A DNA stretch of 64,000 nt from UBA6059 sp040222235 (GCA_040222235.1 JAVKDO010000051.1:1-64000); one strand, 5' to 3'; shown: positions 1 to 8,018, counted from the first letter of the stretch. Notes: generated by a model from the letters alone, not told the origin. Numbers and translations: made by a program.

Positions 1-501
1 AGTGACATTGGCGTAGATAAGTGCATTTCTTTTGTTGATGGCAGTTTCGAATTGAGTAGCACTTGGATAAAGGCTCATAAAGTGCTCATATCGTTCGATA
101 GTATGAGCAGATAGCGCTTCTTCAAACCCCAGGCTGTCGATTTTTATCTTGAGCGATGTGATATCATTCAGGCCTCTTTCCAGTTTTTCAAGTTCCTTCA
201 GCTGTTTGTCGTCAGATCGCTCGTGATCTTTCAGACTTTTGAGTACAAAGTGATGGGCCGTGTCCACATCGTACTCAGGAAACTCAGAGGTGCTGTAGAG
301 TAGGGCGTAGACATAGTAAGCACTTGTATTTATACTGTCCTTTTCTATAGATTTTTCGAGATCCTCAAGTGCTTCATAGTAGGATCCTTCTTCGAGTGAC
401 TTCAGTGCTTTCTTACTCCGATCAGCGTTAGCTGTACTTGCTATACCAAAGCAGAGCATAGCACAGAAAAGTAAACGTACCTCGGTAGAAAATTTGGTCA
501 T
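1..501 (-). CDS. Secreted hypothetical protein with TPR-like N-terminal region (C-terminus outside window)
   Basis: A minus-strand reading frame opens with ATG at 499-501 and stays open to the left window edge, giving 167 visible residues. Residues 1-25 look like a Sec signal peptide: a short charged start, a hydrophobic stretch (LLFCAMLCFGIAS) and a small-residue cleavage region. After this, residues about 28-60 (ALKSLEEGSYYEALEDLEKS and the following helix) have the alternating small/aromatic spacing of a tetratricopeptide repeat. The rest is charged and probably helical. TPR proteins usually act as protein-protein scaffolds, and this one should be periplasmic or outer-membrane associated. 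I do not recognise a specific family, and the C-terminal domain that would define its job is missing. It is divergent from the AsmA-like gene at 595, with only about 90 bases between them, so the two promoters share that spacer. Confidence 0.75.
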   Translation of the reverse strand, partial: MTKFSTEVRLLFCAMLCFGIASTANADRSKKALKSLEEGSYYEALEDLEKSIEKDSINTSAYYVYALLYSTSEFPEYDVDTAHHFVLKSLKDHERSDDKQLKELEKLERGLNDITSLKIKIDSLGFEEALSAHTIERYEHFMSLYPSATQFETAINKRNALIYANVT

Positions 502-594
502 TGTACCAGAGTGGTAATTGGTAAAATTAAGTAGCGCACTGCAACTAAACATGAGTAATGGGTTTTATTCGTATCTTTTGCGCTTCAACAGGAT

Positions 595-3500
595 ATGAAT
601 AAGCAGGGTAAGACACGACGCTTCAAGAAGCGGTATCTGGTAGTGGTCTTAGTAGTGGTGATAGGAGCGATTTCGCCGTTCCTGTTGCAGAAACTAAGAG
701 AGTACGAAGGAGAATTGGCCGGACGACTATTGCGCGAAGTAGTGGAGAGAGAGAGTAAGGGTTACTACACCGTTACTTTCAATGAAGCAAAACTTTCGCT
801 GCTCAATGCGGATATTGAGATTGATGATTTCCGATTGATACCGAATCCCAAAGCAGTCAATGCTACTACGCCGATAAACACTTTTGAAATTATCATTCCA
901 AAGGTGACTCTGACGCTGGAAAATCTTTTTAGTATTCTGTTTTACAAGGAGCTCACAATCAAATCAGTCAGGATTGTTGACCCTGAGATCTCAATGCTTC
1001 GTACAAACGAGCCTACGAAAAAAAGGCCATTTTCGCTAGAGGCGGGTGATCTCTACTCTCTGGTATCGCAATATCTCAAGCTTTTCAAGATCGAATACTT
1101 TCAGATTGCCGATGGATCATTCAACTATGACAAGTCCGAAGCGGTAGAAGATTCTTCGGCCCTGGCGATCTCAAAGCTCAACTTTGAGGCACGCAACTTT
1201 CAACTTGACTCTGCTTCAGAGACATTGAAGCGTGTCTTCTATACCGACGATATCGAATTGGTCATCAACGACCAGTCCTTGTTCCTCCCGGATAGCATTC
1301 ATCAGTTTAGCTTCGGGAGGCTACACCTGTCCACCGCTGATCAGCTCGTGAGGTTCGAAAAGATCAGAGTGGCTCCAAGGACGGACTTGGACGTCTCTTT
1401 TTATGAGAACCCTGACCTGATCAACATTTATGACATCACCATCCCATCATTGCACCTCAGCGGGATCGATTTTCTCAATGCCTATGCCAATAATCAACTA
1501 CACATTGATAGTATCGCCCTTGATCGCCCGTCGATATTGATCAATGACGAAATGGCAAAGACGAATGAGTCTGACAATAATGATAATAGCTTAACAGCTA
1601 TTTTGATCAACTATTTCGATGAGGTGTATATCCGTTCGGCGAATATCACAAAGGCCAAGATGAACCTGCATCTGATCGCCAATGGAAAGGGTCGAGGAGT
1701 CAAGCTTGAGAATGCTAGCATTCGACTGGGGGAGTTCAGGGTAGACAGCACATTTTTCGGAACTGGCGTCACCAATCGGGAATACTTCCAGGATATCGAG
1801 CTCAGCTTTGATAATTACAAAGCCAACTTGCCGGATAGCGTTCATCAGATATTTGTTAAGCATTTCAAACTCTCCTCATTTGATAATTTGATAGAGGTGG
1901 ACAGTTTCCGTTCTTATGTCAGGACGGATATGGAGATTAAAGGGACGCCTGACAAGTATGAAATCTACTTACCGGAAGTTGGACTGACGCACTTCGATTG
2001 GCACGCCATAGCAAATTATCAAGAGGCTGATTTTGGAAAGTTCTATATGGATCAGCCAGAGGTGAGAGTGCACAAGTACACTGCTAACCAAGGTGAGAGA
2101 CGAGAGGGAAAATTGGATATGAATGCCGTCATGGCAGATTTGAATCCATATGCCGAACTAATTTCATTTGACTCCATCGCAGTGGACAATGGTCTCTTCC
2201 ACTGGATTGAGGATGATGAGGAATTACTCGGCCTGGAGCATGTACAAGTTGATATTACCGGCTTTCATATCGACGAAGACGCATTAGAGAGAAAGGATCG
2301 TTTTCTGTTCTCCGATGAGATAGCACTTAGTTTTTCAGATTTTGACATTGAGACGCCAGATCGTACCCATGTGATCACGGTGGATGAGTTTGCCATCAAT
2401 TCTCTTGACCAAGAGATGCACATCAATAATATTGTCATTCGTCCTATCCATCAGCAGTCGATCAAGCATGACGTTTCCCTAAGAGGTAAGATTGACAGGG
2501 TGTCTTTTGAGGGGATTAGCTTTTTGAACATGCTTCATGAGGAACACTACATGTTTGATCGCATAAGTCTACTTCGACCCCAACTGGATATCGACAAGTC
2601 TGCCAACCAGACCGAAAAGGTTAGGGAAAATAAGGTGTTCCCTGACTGGATTGATTTTGTAAATGTTGGCAGATTCGATATTAGGAATGGTCTCATAAGA
2701 TACGCTCAGGATGGAGAGCCGATGGCCAGCCTCGGTCGCTACGATCTTTCGGTGAGCAACTTTTCACTGGACTCGGTATTGTTGAGCAAGGACAAGATCA
2801 ATCATACGATGGACAATTTGACCTTTGGAGGTCAGTCACTTACCGTCCACCTACCGGAAATCGATCATGCGGTCAAAATCAAATCGCTCAATATCGACCA
2901 GGCCCAAAGGCGACTGTCCTTGAATCAAATCGAGCTCTCACCTCTTCACGAAGATGACTCCCTCAGTCGTTATGATGTTTTTTCTGATAAGATCGTCCTC
3001 GAGGGCTTTGATATGGAGAGGGCTTTCCTCGACAATGAATGGCGCATTACCAACAGTTATATACACCAGCCTAAGGTCAATCTTAGCCTTGTCCCCGACC
3101 CATCCAAATCCCCACAAGAGTTTGATGTTGATCAGCTATACCAGAGCATAGGTGAAAAGCTGAAACTGCTTTCTATCGGCTCATTTGCCTTTGATTCTGG
3201 CGAGCTCGTATTGAAGCAGGGTGAACGCCTGATTGAGGTTCCTACGATCGATTTTTCATTGGATGATTTCGAGGTGACGCGAGGTGGGGTCAGGGATACT
3301 TCCAAGTTGCTTTTTGCTGAGGACTATTCGCTGACACTGACAGACCCTTATTTTTCGCTACCGCAATTGGATGACTCGGTACATGTCAAAAGGGTCAGGC
3401 TTGTCTCTAGCGGGAAGCAGCTGATATTAGACTCTGTGTATTTTGCCTCGGGCCAACATCGCGACAATCAAATCGAGGTGAAACTACCTCAGTTGTCAAT

Positions 3501-4938
3501 GACATGGTTAGGGTTACCACAGTTGCTTGACCAGCGTAAGCTGCATGTGCAATCAATCGACTTCAAAAACCCACAGATAAGCTACGCTCAGAGCAAAGAA
3601 GGCGATGGGGATGGTCTTCCTCAGACCCTACCGTTGGACCTACTCGGTATCTACGAAGTAGCCATAGATTCTTTCAACATAGAAGGAACCACCTTCGGAT
3701 ATCGCAATTCATCCCAAGATGAGATGACAGGACTAGACCTGAGAAATCTAAACATTACGGTAGTTAGGCTCAAAGCAGATACGACATCACAGATTGATGA
3801 CCAAAGACTTTTTTGGAATGAGGACATTATTCTTTCAGGGTCAAGCCTGGAGTATTTCATCACTGATAGTCTGAATAAGATCGAGATTGGCGGTTATAGA
3901 ACTTCTCTCAAGGAAAAGCGACTGACCCTTACTGATATCAAGATGAATCCAACGCTTGATCAGGATGCATATGCGATAGCTTTCGGTGAACAGACCGATT
4001 GGATCAATGCCTCTATTGATAGCATTGATCTCAATGGGATTAATTGGAGAGCTTTACTTTTTGATAAGAAAGTAGATATCAGCTCGGCCATGGTGAAGGG
4101 AGTGGAGATGTCTGTCTATCGAGACAAGCGAATTCCGAGAGGAGAAGAGAGATTCAGGGGGCTTCCGCATAAAAACCTTCAGGAGATGGACCTACCTATA
4201 GAAGTTGATCAATTTGATCTGGTAGGTGGCAAGATCATCTACACTGAGCATGTGCTGGAGTCCTCCTCCCCTGGTACTATGGCCTTTATCGACCTTAATG
4301 CCTCGTTCTACAATCTGGTCAACACGCCGGAGGCACTTTCGAAAAATGAAATTCTAAACATCAATGCCAGTACTCAGCTGATGGGGCACGGAGAGTTGAC
4401 GCTCAATGCTACCGCAAATCTCAAAGACGAGAAAGGTAGTTTTCTGGTAGTAGGCAAACTGGATAAGATGGATTTGACTGAGCTCAATCGTATGATGGAG
4501 CATGTTGCGTTTGTCAAGATCCGGAGTGGGGTTAATAATAAAATGGAGTTCAGCGTTGAAGCGAACGAAGATTTTGCATTAGGAGAGATGAAATTCTTCT
4601 ATGAAGACCTGAAGATTTCCATGATCTCGAAGAAGGACGAAAGCGAAAAAGGTATGGGGCCGGCTTTAGGCAGCTTTTTTGCAAATGCATTCATCATCAA
4701 CTCCAATAATCCACGCTGGCTCTTTGTGCGTGATGGTAACATCTTCTATGAGCGTAATACCAAGCGTTCTATTTTTAATTACTTGAGTAAGTCTGTATTG
4801 AGCGGAGTGGTGTCTAGTATCGGTGCGCGCAGCAATAAGCGAGACATTAAGCGTAAAAATAAGGAGGCCATACAGCAGCTAAAAGAGCAACGCAAGGAGG
4901 ATAAGATGCTGGAGGAAAGAGTTGGCGTCTATGAATAA
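595..4938 (+). CDS. Giant AsmA/TamB-like envelope protein (1447 aa)
   Basis: A single N-terminal membrane anchor lies at residues about 13-33 (YLVVVLVVVIGAISPFLLQK). It is followed by some 1400 residues dominated by short alternating hydrophobic strands, the look of the AsmA/TamB/DUF748 superfamily. Those proteins form long beta-groove structures across the periplasm and are linked to phospholipid transport or outer-membrane biogenesis. Residues about 230-1180 contain roughly six tandem units of about 170 residues. Each begins with a version of LPDSxHxIxVxxF, continues with a strand region rich in I/L-D-S-I, and ends with an element like GIDFLNAY or GINWRALL. The C-terminal part (about 1240-1390) resembles the closing AsmA domain, and the final 40 residues are very basic and lysine-rich. 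The ATG at 595 follows a TATCTTTTG stretch near 568-577. Its stop overlaps the start of the next gene by eight bases. The superfamily call is firm; the exact cargo is unknown. Confidence 0.8.
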   Translation: MNKQGKTRRFKKRYLVVVLVVVIGAISPFLLQKLREYEGELAGRLLREVVERESKGYYTVTFNEAKLSLLNADIEIDDFRLIPNPKAVNATTPINTFEIIIPKVTLTLENLFSILFYKELTIKSVRIVDPEISMLRTNEPTKKRPFSLEAGDLYSLVSQYLKLFKIEYFQIADGSFNYDKSEAVEDSSALAISKLNFEARNFQLDSASETLKRVFYTDDIELVINDQSLFLPDSIHQFSFGRLHLSTADQLVRFEKIRVAPRTDLDVSFYENPDLINIYDITIPSLHLSGIDFLNAYANNQLHIDSIALDRPSILINDEMAKTNESDNNDNSLTAILINYFDEVYIRSANITKAKMNLHLIANGKGRGVKLENASIRLGEFRVDSTFFGTGVTNREYFQDIELSFDNYKANLPDSVHQIFVKHFKLSSFDNLIEVDSFRSYVRTDMEIKGTPDKYEIYLPEVGLTHFDWHAIANYQEADFGKFYMDQPEVRVHKYTANQGERREGKLDMNAVMADLNPYAELISFDSIAVDNGLFHWIEDDEELLGLEHVQVDITGFHIDEDALERKDRFLFSDEIALSFSDFDIETPDRTHVITVDEFAINSLDQEMHINNIVIRPIHQQSIKHDVSLRGKIDRVSFEGISFLNMLHEEHYMFDRISLLRPQLDIDKSANQTEKVRENKVFPDWIDFVNVGRFDIRNGLIRYAQDGEPMASLGRYDLSVSNFSLDSVLLSKDKINHTMDNLTFGGQSLTVHLPEIDHAVKIKSLNIDQAQRRLSLNQIELSPLHEDDSLSRYDVFSDKIVLEGFDMERAFLDNEWRITNSYIHQPKVNLSLVPDPSKSPQEFDVDQLYQSIGEKLKLLSIGSFAFDSGELVLKQGERLIEVPTIDFSLDDFEVTRGGVRDTSKLLFAEDYSLTLTDPYFSLPQLDDSVHVKRVRLVSSGKQLILDSVYFASGQHRDNQIEVKLPQLSMTWLGLPQLLDQRKLHVQSIDFKNPQISYAQSKEGDGDGLPQTLPLDLLGIYEVAIDSFNIEGTTFGYRNSSQDEMTGLDLRNLNITVVRLKADTTSQIDDQRLFWNEDIILSGSSLEYFITDSLNKIEIGGYRTSLKEKRLTLTDIKMNPTLDQDAYAIAFGEQTDWINASIDSIDLNGINWRALLFDKKVDISSAMVKGVEMSVYRDKRIPRGEERFRGLPHKNLQEMDLPIEVDQFDLVGGKIIYTEHVLESSSPGTMAFIDLNASFYNLVNTPEALSKNEILNINASTQLMGHGELTLNATANLKDEKGSFLVVGKLDKMDLTELNRMMEHVAFVKIRSGVNNKMEFSVEANEDFALGEMKFFYEDLKISMISKKDESEKGMGPALGSFFANAFIINSNNPRWLFVRDGNIFYERNTKRSIFNYLSKSVLSGVVSSIGARSNKRDIKRKNKEAIQQLKEQRKEDKMLEERVGVYE
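1285..4110 (+). repeat. Six tandem ~170-residue coding repeats in the AsmA-like gene
   Basis: Comparable protein motifs recur with starts near nucleotides 1285 (LPDSIHQFSFGRLHL), 1828 (LPDSVHQIFVKHFKL), 2352 (TPDRTHVITVDEFAI), 2851 (LPEIDHAVKIKSLNI), 3358 (LPQLDDSVHVKRVRL) and 3859 (ITDSLNKIEIGGYRT). The spacing is about 500-545 bases. Each is followed some 25 residues later by a strand such as IRVAPRT, IVIRPIH, IELSPLH or IKMNPTL. They are diverged at DNA level, so this is an old internal duplication at protein level rather than recent DNA repeats. A shorter related half-unit may precede the first one, around residues 65-130. Confidence 0.65.
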
Positions 4939-5320
4939 ACATCTCTTTGTCTATGGCACTTTGCGCACTGGTCTGAAACACCCTGAGGCTGAGTGGCTGT
5001 CAGAACATAGCGAGCTTATTGGTTCCGCTACCGCAAAAGGCAAGCTTTACCGGATCGGCTGGTATCCCGGTCTGGTGGAGTCCGATGAAGGCACTGTGTT
5101 AGGAGAACTGCTACTGCTCGATCATCCAGCGAACATATTGAAGAGACTGGATGTCTATGAAGGTGTAGAGCAAGGTGAATATGAAAGGAAAGAAGCGGAG
5201 ATCATTGTAGATGGTAGTGCGGCGATGGCTTGGGTGTATTATTTCCTTGGAGAGACCGGAGACTTACGATGGATACCCTCTGGAGATTTTATGCAGGATC
5301 TCAATACTCATTTTGATTAG
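4931..5320 (+). CDS. Gamma-glutamylcyclotransferase-fold (GGCT/AIG2, YtfP-type) protein
   Basis: The protein opens with MNKHLFVYGTLRTG, the diagnostic YGTL (YGSL-type) substrate loop of the GGCT/AIG2 family. It continues with the conserved tail of the domain (VLGELLLLDHPANILKRLDVYEGV, then YERKEAEI), which holds the acidic residue expected in the active pocket. Family members cleave gamma-glutamyl-amine or gamma-glutamyl peptide bonds with formation of 5-oxoproline; for short bacterial YtfP-type members the true substrate is usually unproven. Length (about 129 aa) is normal and there is no signal peptide, so it is cytosolic. I choose the ATG at 4931 over an in-frame TTG at 4922. The ATG gives the canonical N-terminus and overlaps the stop of the upstream AsmA-like gene by eight bases, which implies translational coupling. 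Confidence 0.85.
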   Translation: MNKHLFVYGTLRTGLKHPEAEWLSEHSELIGSATAKGKLYRIGWYPGLVESDEGTVLGELLLLDHPANILKRLDVYEGVEQGEYERKEAEIIVDGSAAMAWVYYFLGETGDLRWIPSGDFMQDLNTHFD

Positions 5321-5350
5321 CATCCAATAGTTTATAGTCTAGGTTCTTAC

Positions 5351-5358
5351 TATTTTTG
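5351..5358 (+). promoter_or_regulatory. Candidate -7 box (TATTTTTG) for tRNA-Pro
   Basis: TATTTTTG fits the Bacteroidota -7 consensus TAnnTTTG exactly and lies 18 bases before the first base of the tRNA. No good -33 TTTG is visible at the usual distance (only TTTA at 5331), so this is a motif match only. Confidence 0.45.
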
Positions 5359-5376
5359 CCATCCTTTTTAGGGGAT

Positions 5377-5451
5377 CGGGATGTGGCGCAGCTCGGTTAG
5401 CGCACTACTTTAGGGTAGTAGGGGCCGCTGGTTCGAATCCAGTCATCCCGA
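5377..5451 (+). tRNA. tRNA-Pro, apparent anticodon AGG
   Basis: The cloverleaf folds completely. The acceptor is CGGGATG/CATCCCG, the D stem GCGC/GCGC with loop AGCTCGGTTA, the anticodon stem CTACT/AGTAG with loop TTAGGGT, and the T arm GCTGG-TTCGAAT-CCAGT (one G-T pair). The discriminator base is A. The D stem and base A26 fix the register, so the anticodon is AGG with G37, which reads proline CCU. The 3' CCA is not encoded. A34 in a proline tRNA is unusual in bacteria. A strong rho-independent terminator follows 40 bases downstream. Confidence 0.9.
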
Positions 5452-5464
5452 CTTCACTTCGTTT

Positions 5465-5482
5465 CGTCGGGCAAGCCCGACG
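5465..5482 (+). other. Perfect 8-bp hairpin between tRNA-Pro and its terminator
   Basis: CGTCGGGC (5465-5472) and GCCCGACG (5475-5482) are perfect inverted repeats with an AA loop. No T run follows, so it is not itself a terminator. It may protect or help process the 3' trailer of the tRNA transcript. Confidence 0.5.
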
Positions 5483-5492
5483 AGAACAGACA

Positions 5493-5520
5493 AACCTCGG
5501 CACAATGCCGAGGTTTTTTT
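5493..5520 (+). terminator. Rho-independent terminator after tRNA-Pro
   Basis: AACCTCGGCA (5493-5502) and TGCCGAGGTT (5506-5515) form a perfect 10-bp stem with a 3-base loop, and the T run extends to 5520. It ends the tRNA-Pro transcript. The remaining stretch to 5667 holds only short palindromes: GTCTGTGA/TCACAGAC at 5558-5574 and a related stem at 5611-5629. No gene is visible there. Confidence 0.9.
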
Positions 5521-5667
5521 ATTTTCAGATATGAGGGAAGCTTGCTTCTTTCCCAAAGTCTGTGACTCACAGACCTCACCTCAAATTTCCTTTCTCAAAC
5601 AATCAATGCTGATCTGTGTGCCACAGACCAGGGAGGGGAACCATCCCTAGTCGACTGTCCTTATTGC

Positions 5668-7107
5668 TTAATTCCCCACAGGAGGAGGGCCATCAGGTAC
5701 AATGCCTTTGTAGACATAGTCGCCTTTGCGCTCTTTGAACTCTGCCTTTACACCTTCACGCAATTTGGAGTCTTCGAATAGGTCAACCATTGTCATAGAC
5801 AATGCTTTGGCTGCATGTCCCATACCCTTATGGCCGATCGACATACCACCGCAGGCGACTACCGCCCAGCTATGCCATGGCGTGCCTTTTGGAGCTACTG
5901 TTGCCGAGAGACGGATGGTTGGAACGACCCAGCTTACGTCACCCACGTCTGTAGAGCCACCTCTCGGATGCTCTAAGGTCACTTCCATTGGGCTGATCTT
6001 CGTATCCATTCCCACTTGAGGTTTATCAGTGGCTTCTTGGATGGCCTTAGCAAAAGTGGTTTCTTCTTCAGTAAAGCTAATTTCTCCCAGGTATTCAAGG
6101 TTGGTTTGAAGCCTTGCCGCACCTGTACGGTTGACGAGTACCTCATGTACTCCCGAGATGAGATTGATTTTGTAATCGACATTGGCCATGATAGAAGCGC
6201 CTTCTGCCATGCGCTCCACTTGCTTCCATACTACTTCCATGCCATCACGGCTAGTGTCTCTCACTCTGGTCCAGATACGTGCATAGTCAGGCACGACATT
6301 GACCACCTTACCAGCATCCTGGATGTGGTAGTGAATACGCACCGTCGGCTGAATATGCTCACGGTACATGTTGATACCGTCAGTATAGAGCTCGAGTGCA
6401 TCAGAAGCACTACGACCATTCCATGGATCACCAGAGGCGTGAGCGGCTTGACCGTAGAATTCTACCATGAAATCGACCAATGCCAGCCCTTTCTGAACAT
6501 TCACCTTCGTTTCTGCACCAGGGTGCCAGTCCATGACAATGTCTACATCTTCAAATAATCCCTCACGGATCATCCAGAGTTTCCCGAAGTACTTTTCTTC
6601 GGCAGGTGTGCCGTAGAATCTAACCGTACCCTGTAGCTCACCTGCCTCGATGAGTTCTTTGATTGCAGTAGCGGCTCCTAGAGAGGCCACACCGAAAAGG
6701 TTGTGACCACAGCCATGACCTGCGCCACCATCATGGACAGGATCTTTATACGGAACTGTGTTTTGCGATAGACCTGGGAGCGCGTCAAACTCTCCAAGAA
6801 TGCCGATGACTGGACTGCCCGAGCCATACTCCGCTACGAAAGCTGTTGGTATTTCAGCGACTCCTTTTTTCACAGCGAAACCTTGCTGCTCTGCATAGGC
6901 AACCAGCACCTTGGCAGACTGAGTTTCTTCAAAAGCAATCTCCTCGAAGGACCAGATCTTATCGCTGAGCGTAGTGAGCTCCGTGAACTTTGCATCAATG
7001 GAGGAAATGACGGCCTGTTTATTCTTTCCGATTTTGGGCTTCTTCTGGGCATGCACTGGCGCAAGTAATATGAAGCAACTGAGTAGGGGGAGTAGATATT
7101 TTTTCAT
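5668..7107 (-). CDS. Exported M20-family amidohydrolase (AbgB/peptidase M20D-like)
   Basis: This 479-residue protein starts with a clear signal peptide (residues 1-20, ending in VHA-Q), so it acts in the periplasm. The M20 metallopeptidase signatures are in order: GEFDALPG (105-112), the metal-binding HGCGHN (131-136), PAEE (168-171) with the catalytic/metal acid pair, and DWHPG with a metal histidine near 195. A lid domain follows at about 205-330, and the late GGSTDVGDVSWVVPT segment supplies the final metal site. The closest functional model is the AbgB/aminobenzoyl-glutamate or N-acyl amino acid hydrolase group, which cleaves an amide bond with two metal ions. The substrate here is not determinable from sequence. 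The gene is monocistronic or first of a short minus-strand unit; the VapC-like toxin gene ends 19 bases upstream of its start. The ATG at 7105-7107 directly precedes the signal peptide. Confidence 0.88.
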   Translation of the reverse strand: MKKYLLPLLSCFILLAPVHAQKKPKIGKNKQAVISSIDAKFTELTTLSDKIWSFEEIAFEETQSAKVLVAYAEQQGFAVKKGVAEIPTAFVAEYGSGSPVIGILGEFDALPGLSQNTVPYKDPVHDGGAGHGCGHNLFGVASLGAATAIKELIEAGELQGTVRFYGTPAEEKYFGKLWMIREGLFEDVDIVMDWHPGAETKVNVQKGLALVDFMVEFYGQAAHASGDPWNGRSASDALELYTDGINMYREHIQPTVRIHYHIQDAGKVVNVVPDYARIWTRVRDTSRDGMEVVWKQVERMAEGASIMANVDYKINLISGVHEVLVNRTGAARLQTNLEYLGEISFTEEETTFAKAIQEATDKPQVGMDTKISPMEVTLEHPRGGSTDVGDVSWVVPTIRLSATVAPKGTPWHSWAVVACGGMSIGHKGMGHAAKALSMTMVDLFEDSKLREGVKAEFKERKGDYVYKGIVPDGPPPVGN

Positions 7108-7126
7108 AGGATTGATTTGAGGATAG

Positions 7127-7501
7127 TTATTCTGATTCTATAATATCAATGGCATTTTGAAGCTTCTTGTCGAGGGTCCAGAGTGCCAAGTTGTTGTCAA
7201 TTGCCGCAGCTAGTATGTAGCAGTCAATGAGACCCACACCTTGAGCGTGTAGCTTGTGCTGGTTAGAAAGCTCGCCTGCCTTGATGAAGAGTTGCTGCTC
7301 TTCTACCTTGGGCAGATTTTCCCAAAGAGTGGTGACAAGGGATCTTTCACGCCTGTTTTTGACCCCTTGCAGCAACTCACCAAACACGGCACTAACCGTG
7401 TAAACGTGATCATTTTTCAGATATGCTTTAAGCATATCGACGGTATCGAGATCGCTCTTTCTTAAGAAGTTGATCCATACGGAAGTGTCAGCTAATATCA
7501 T
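7127..7501 (-). CDS. VapC-like PIN-domain toxin (ribonuclease)
   Basis: This is a 124-residue PIN domain. It begins with MILADTSVWINFLR, carrying the first catalytic aspartate (D5). It contains FGELLQGVKNRRE with the conserved glutamate, and LIDCYILAAAIDNN and ALWTLDKKLQ with the later acidic residues. Such proteins are Mg-dependent endoribonucleases that cut specific tRNA or rRNA sites when freed from their antitoxin. Length and motif order are normal, so it should be active. Its ATG overlaps the stop of the antitoxin gene by four bases (ATGA), the usual coupled arrangement. Regulation is probably by the antitoxin-toxin complex binding the repeat array at 7718-7756. Confidence 0.88.
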   Translation of the reverse strand: MILADTSVWINFLRKSDLDTVDMLKAYLKNDHVYTVSAVFGELLQGVKNRRERSLVTTLWENLPKVEEQQLFIKAGELSNQHKLHAQGVGLIDCYILAAAIDNNLALWTLDKKLQNAIDIIESE

Positions 7502-7713
7502 CGATCGCGATTGATCTTTCGTGGGCCGTAAGACGCAAAGCCCTCCCTAAATACCATTGGCTCCTTGTCAATTTCATTGATTACTTGATCTATGTTGTGA
7601 CGTCTGAGATAGGTCTCTAAAGCGATGATAAGGCTCTCTGTGATGTTTTTGCCGCCAGTGGCTTTCTTGACGTCTTCGATGAGCTTATCAGGAATGAGTG
7701 CAGTGACTTTCAT
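7498..7713 (-). CDS. VapB-like ribbon-helix-helix antitoxin
   Basis: I place the start at the ATG at 7711-7713, giving 71 residues beginning MKVTALIPDKLIEDVKKATG. The longer open frame (to 7845) would translate the operator region and lacks sensible N-terminal character. Residues 1-35 match the short beta strand plus two helices of VapB/DUF2191-type DNA-binding antitoxins (NITESLIIALETYLRR). The C-terminal tail (VINEIDKEPMVFREGFASYG) is the flexible part expected to wrap around the toxin. It should neutralise the PIN toxin encoded immediately downstream and repress its own promoter. Confidence 0.8.
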   Translation of the reverse strand: MKVTALIPDKLIEDVKKATGGKNITESLIIALETYLRRHNIDQVINEIDKEPMVFREGFASYGPRKINRDR

Positions 7714-7717
7714 AATT

Positions 7718-7756
7718 ATACGATTGAGAATACGATGATACGATAGTTTGTCGTAT
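7718..7756. promoter_or_regulatory. Repeated ATACGAT operator array upstream of vapBC-like genes
   Basis: Three direct ATACGAT copies occur on the plus strand at 7718-7724, 7730-7736 and 7738-7744, with an inverted TCGTAT at 7751-7756. All lie within 45 bases upstream of the antitoxin ATG. This is the expected place and layout for cooperative autoregulatory binding by an RHH antitoxin. The repeats are visible; the binding role is inferred. Confidence 0.6.
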
Positions 7757-7828
7757 TTTGCAACACTTTCGCTAAAATAGTCTCTGGAAAAGTTGCTTGC
7801 TGCCTCCATTTGTGTCTTCTTCCCCGCC

Positions 7829-7895
7829 CCCGTTTGTGTCCTCACAAACGGGTAACTGTTACCTGTTGAAGAAGGGCCGTGGAGACACGGCCCTT
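7829..7895. repeat. Cluster of three hairpins in the 7.7-8.0 kb spacer
   Basis: This gene-free stretch holds three perfect inverted repeats. CCCGTTTGTG/CACAAACGGG lies at 7829-7852, GGTAACTGTTACC at 7851-7863 and AAGGGCCGTG/CACGGCCCTT with a GAGA loop at 7872-7895. None has a long T tract. Together with the terminator at 7961-7988, nearly the whole 160 bases can fold. No small ORF with convincing features is seen. Confidence 0.6.
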
Positions 7896-7955
7896 GGCCG
7901 GGAATATTGTAAAGAAAACGCGCACTACGACTTTTTAGCAGGCTGGAGTGGAATC

Positions 7956-7988
7956 AAAAAGCCCTACCGGAAATCATTCCGGTAGGGC
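7956..7988 (-). terminator. Terminator of the VPS10/BNR gene (contains TACCGGAA word in both arms)
   Basis: GCCCTACCGGAA (7961-7972) pairs perfectly with TTCCGGTAGGGC (7977-7988) around a 4-base loop. On the minus strand the stem is followed by TTTTT (complement of 7956-7960). It lies 30 bases past the stop of the gene ending at 8019, a classic intrinsic terminator. Confidence 0.85.
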
Positions 7989-8018
7989 AGTAATAGTATT
8001 CGAAGCTACAATGGAGGC

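Noticed and set aside
6016..6558. 180-residue plus-strand frame
   Set aside because: It lies wholly antisense to the M20 amidohydrolase, whose motifs are intact, and shows no domain or plausible start.
7714..7845. 44-residue N-terminal extension of the VapB-like antitoxin
   Set aside because: It would translate the repeat operator, and the homologous domain begins exactly at the ATG at 7713.
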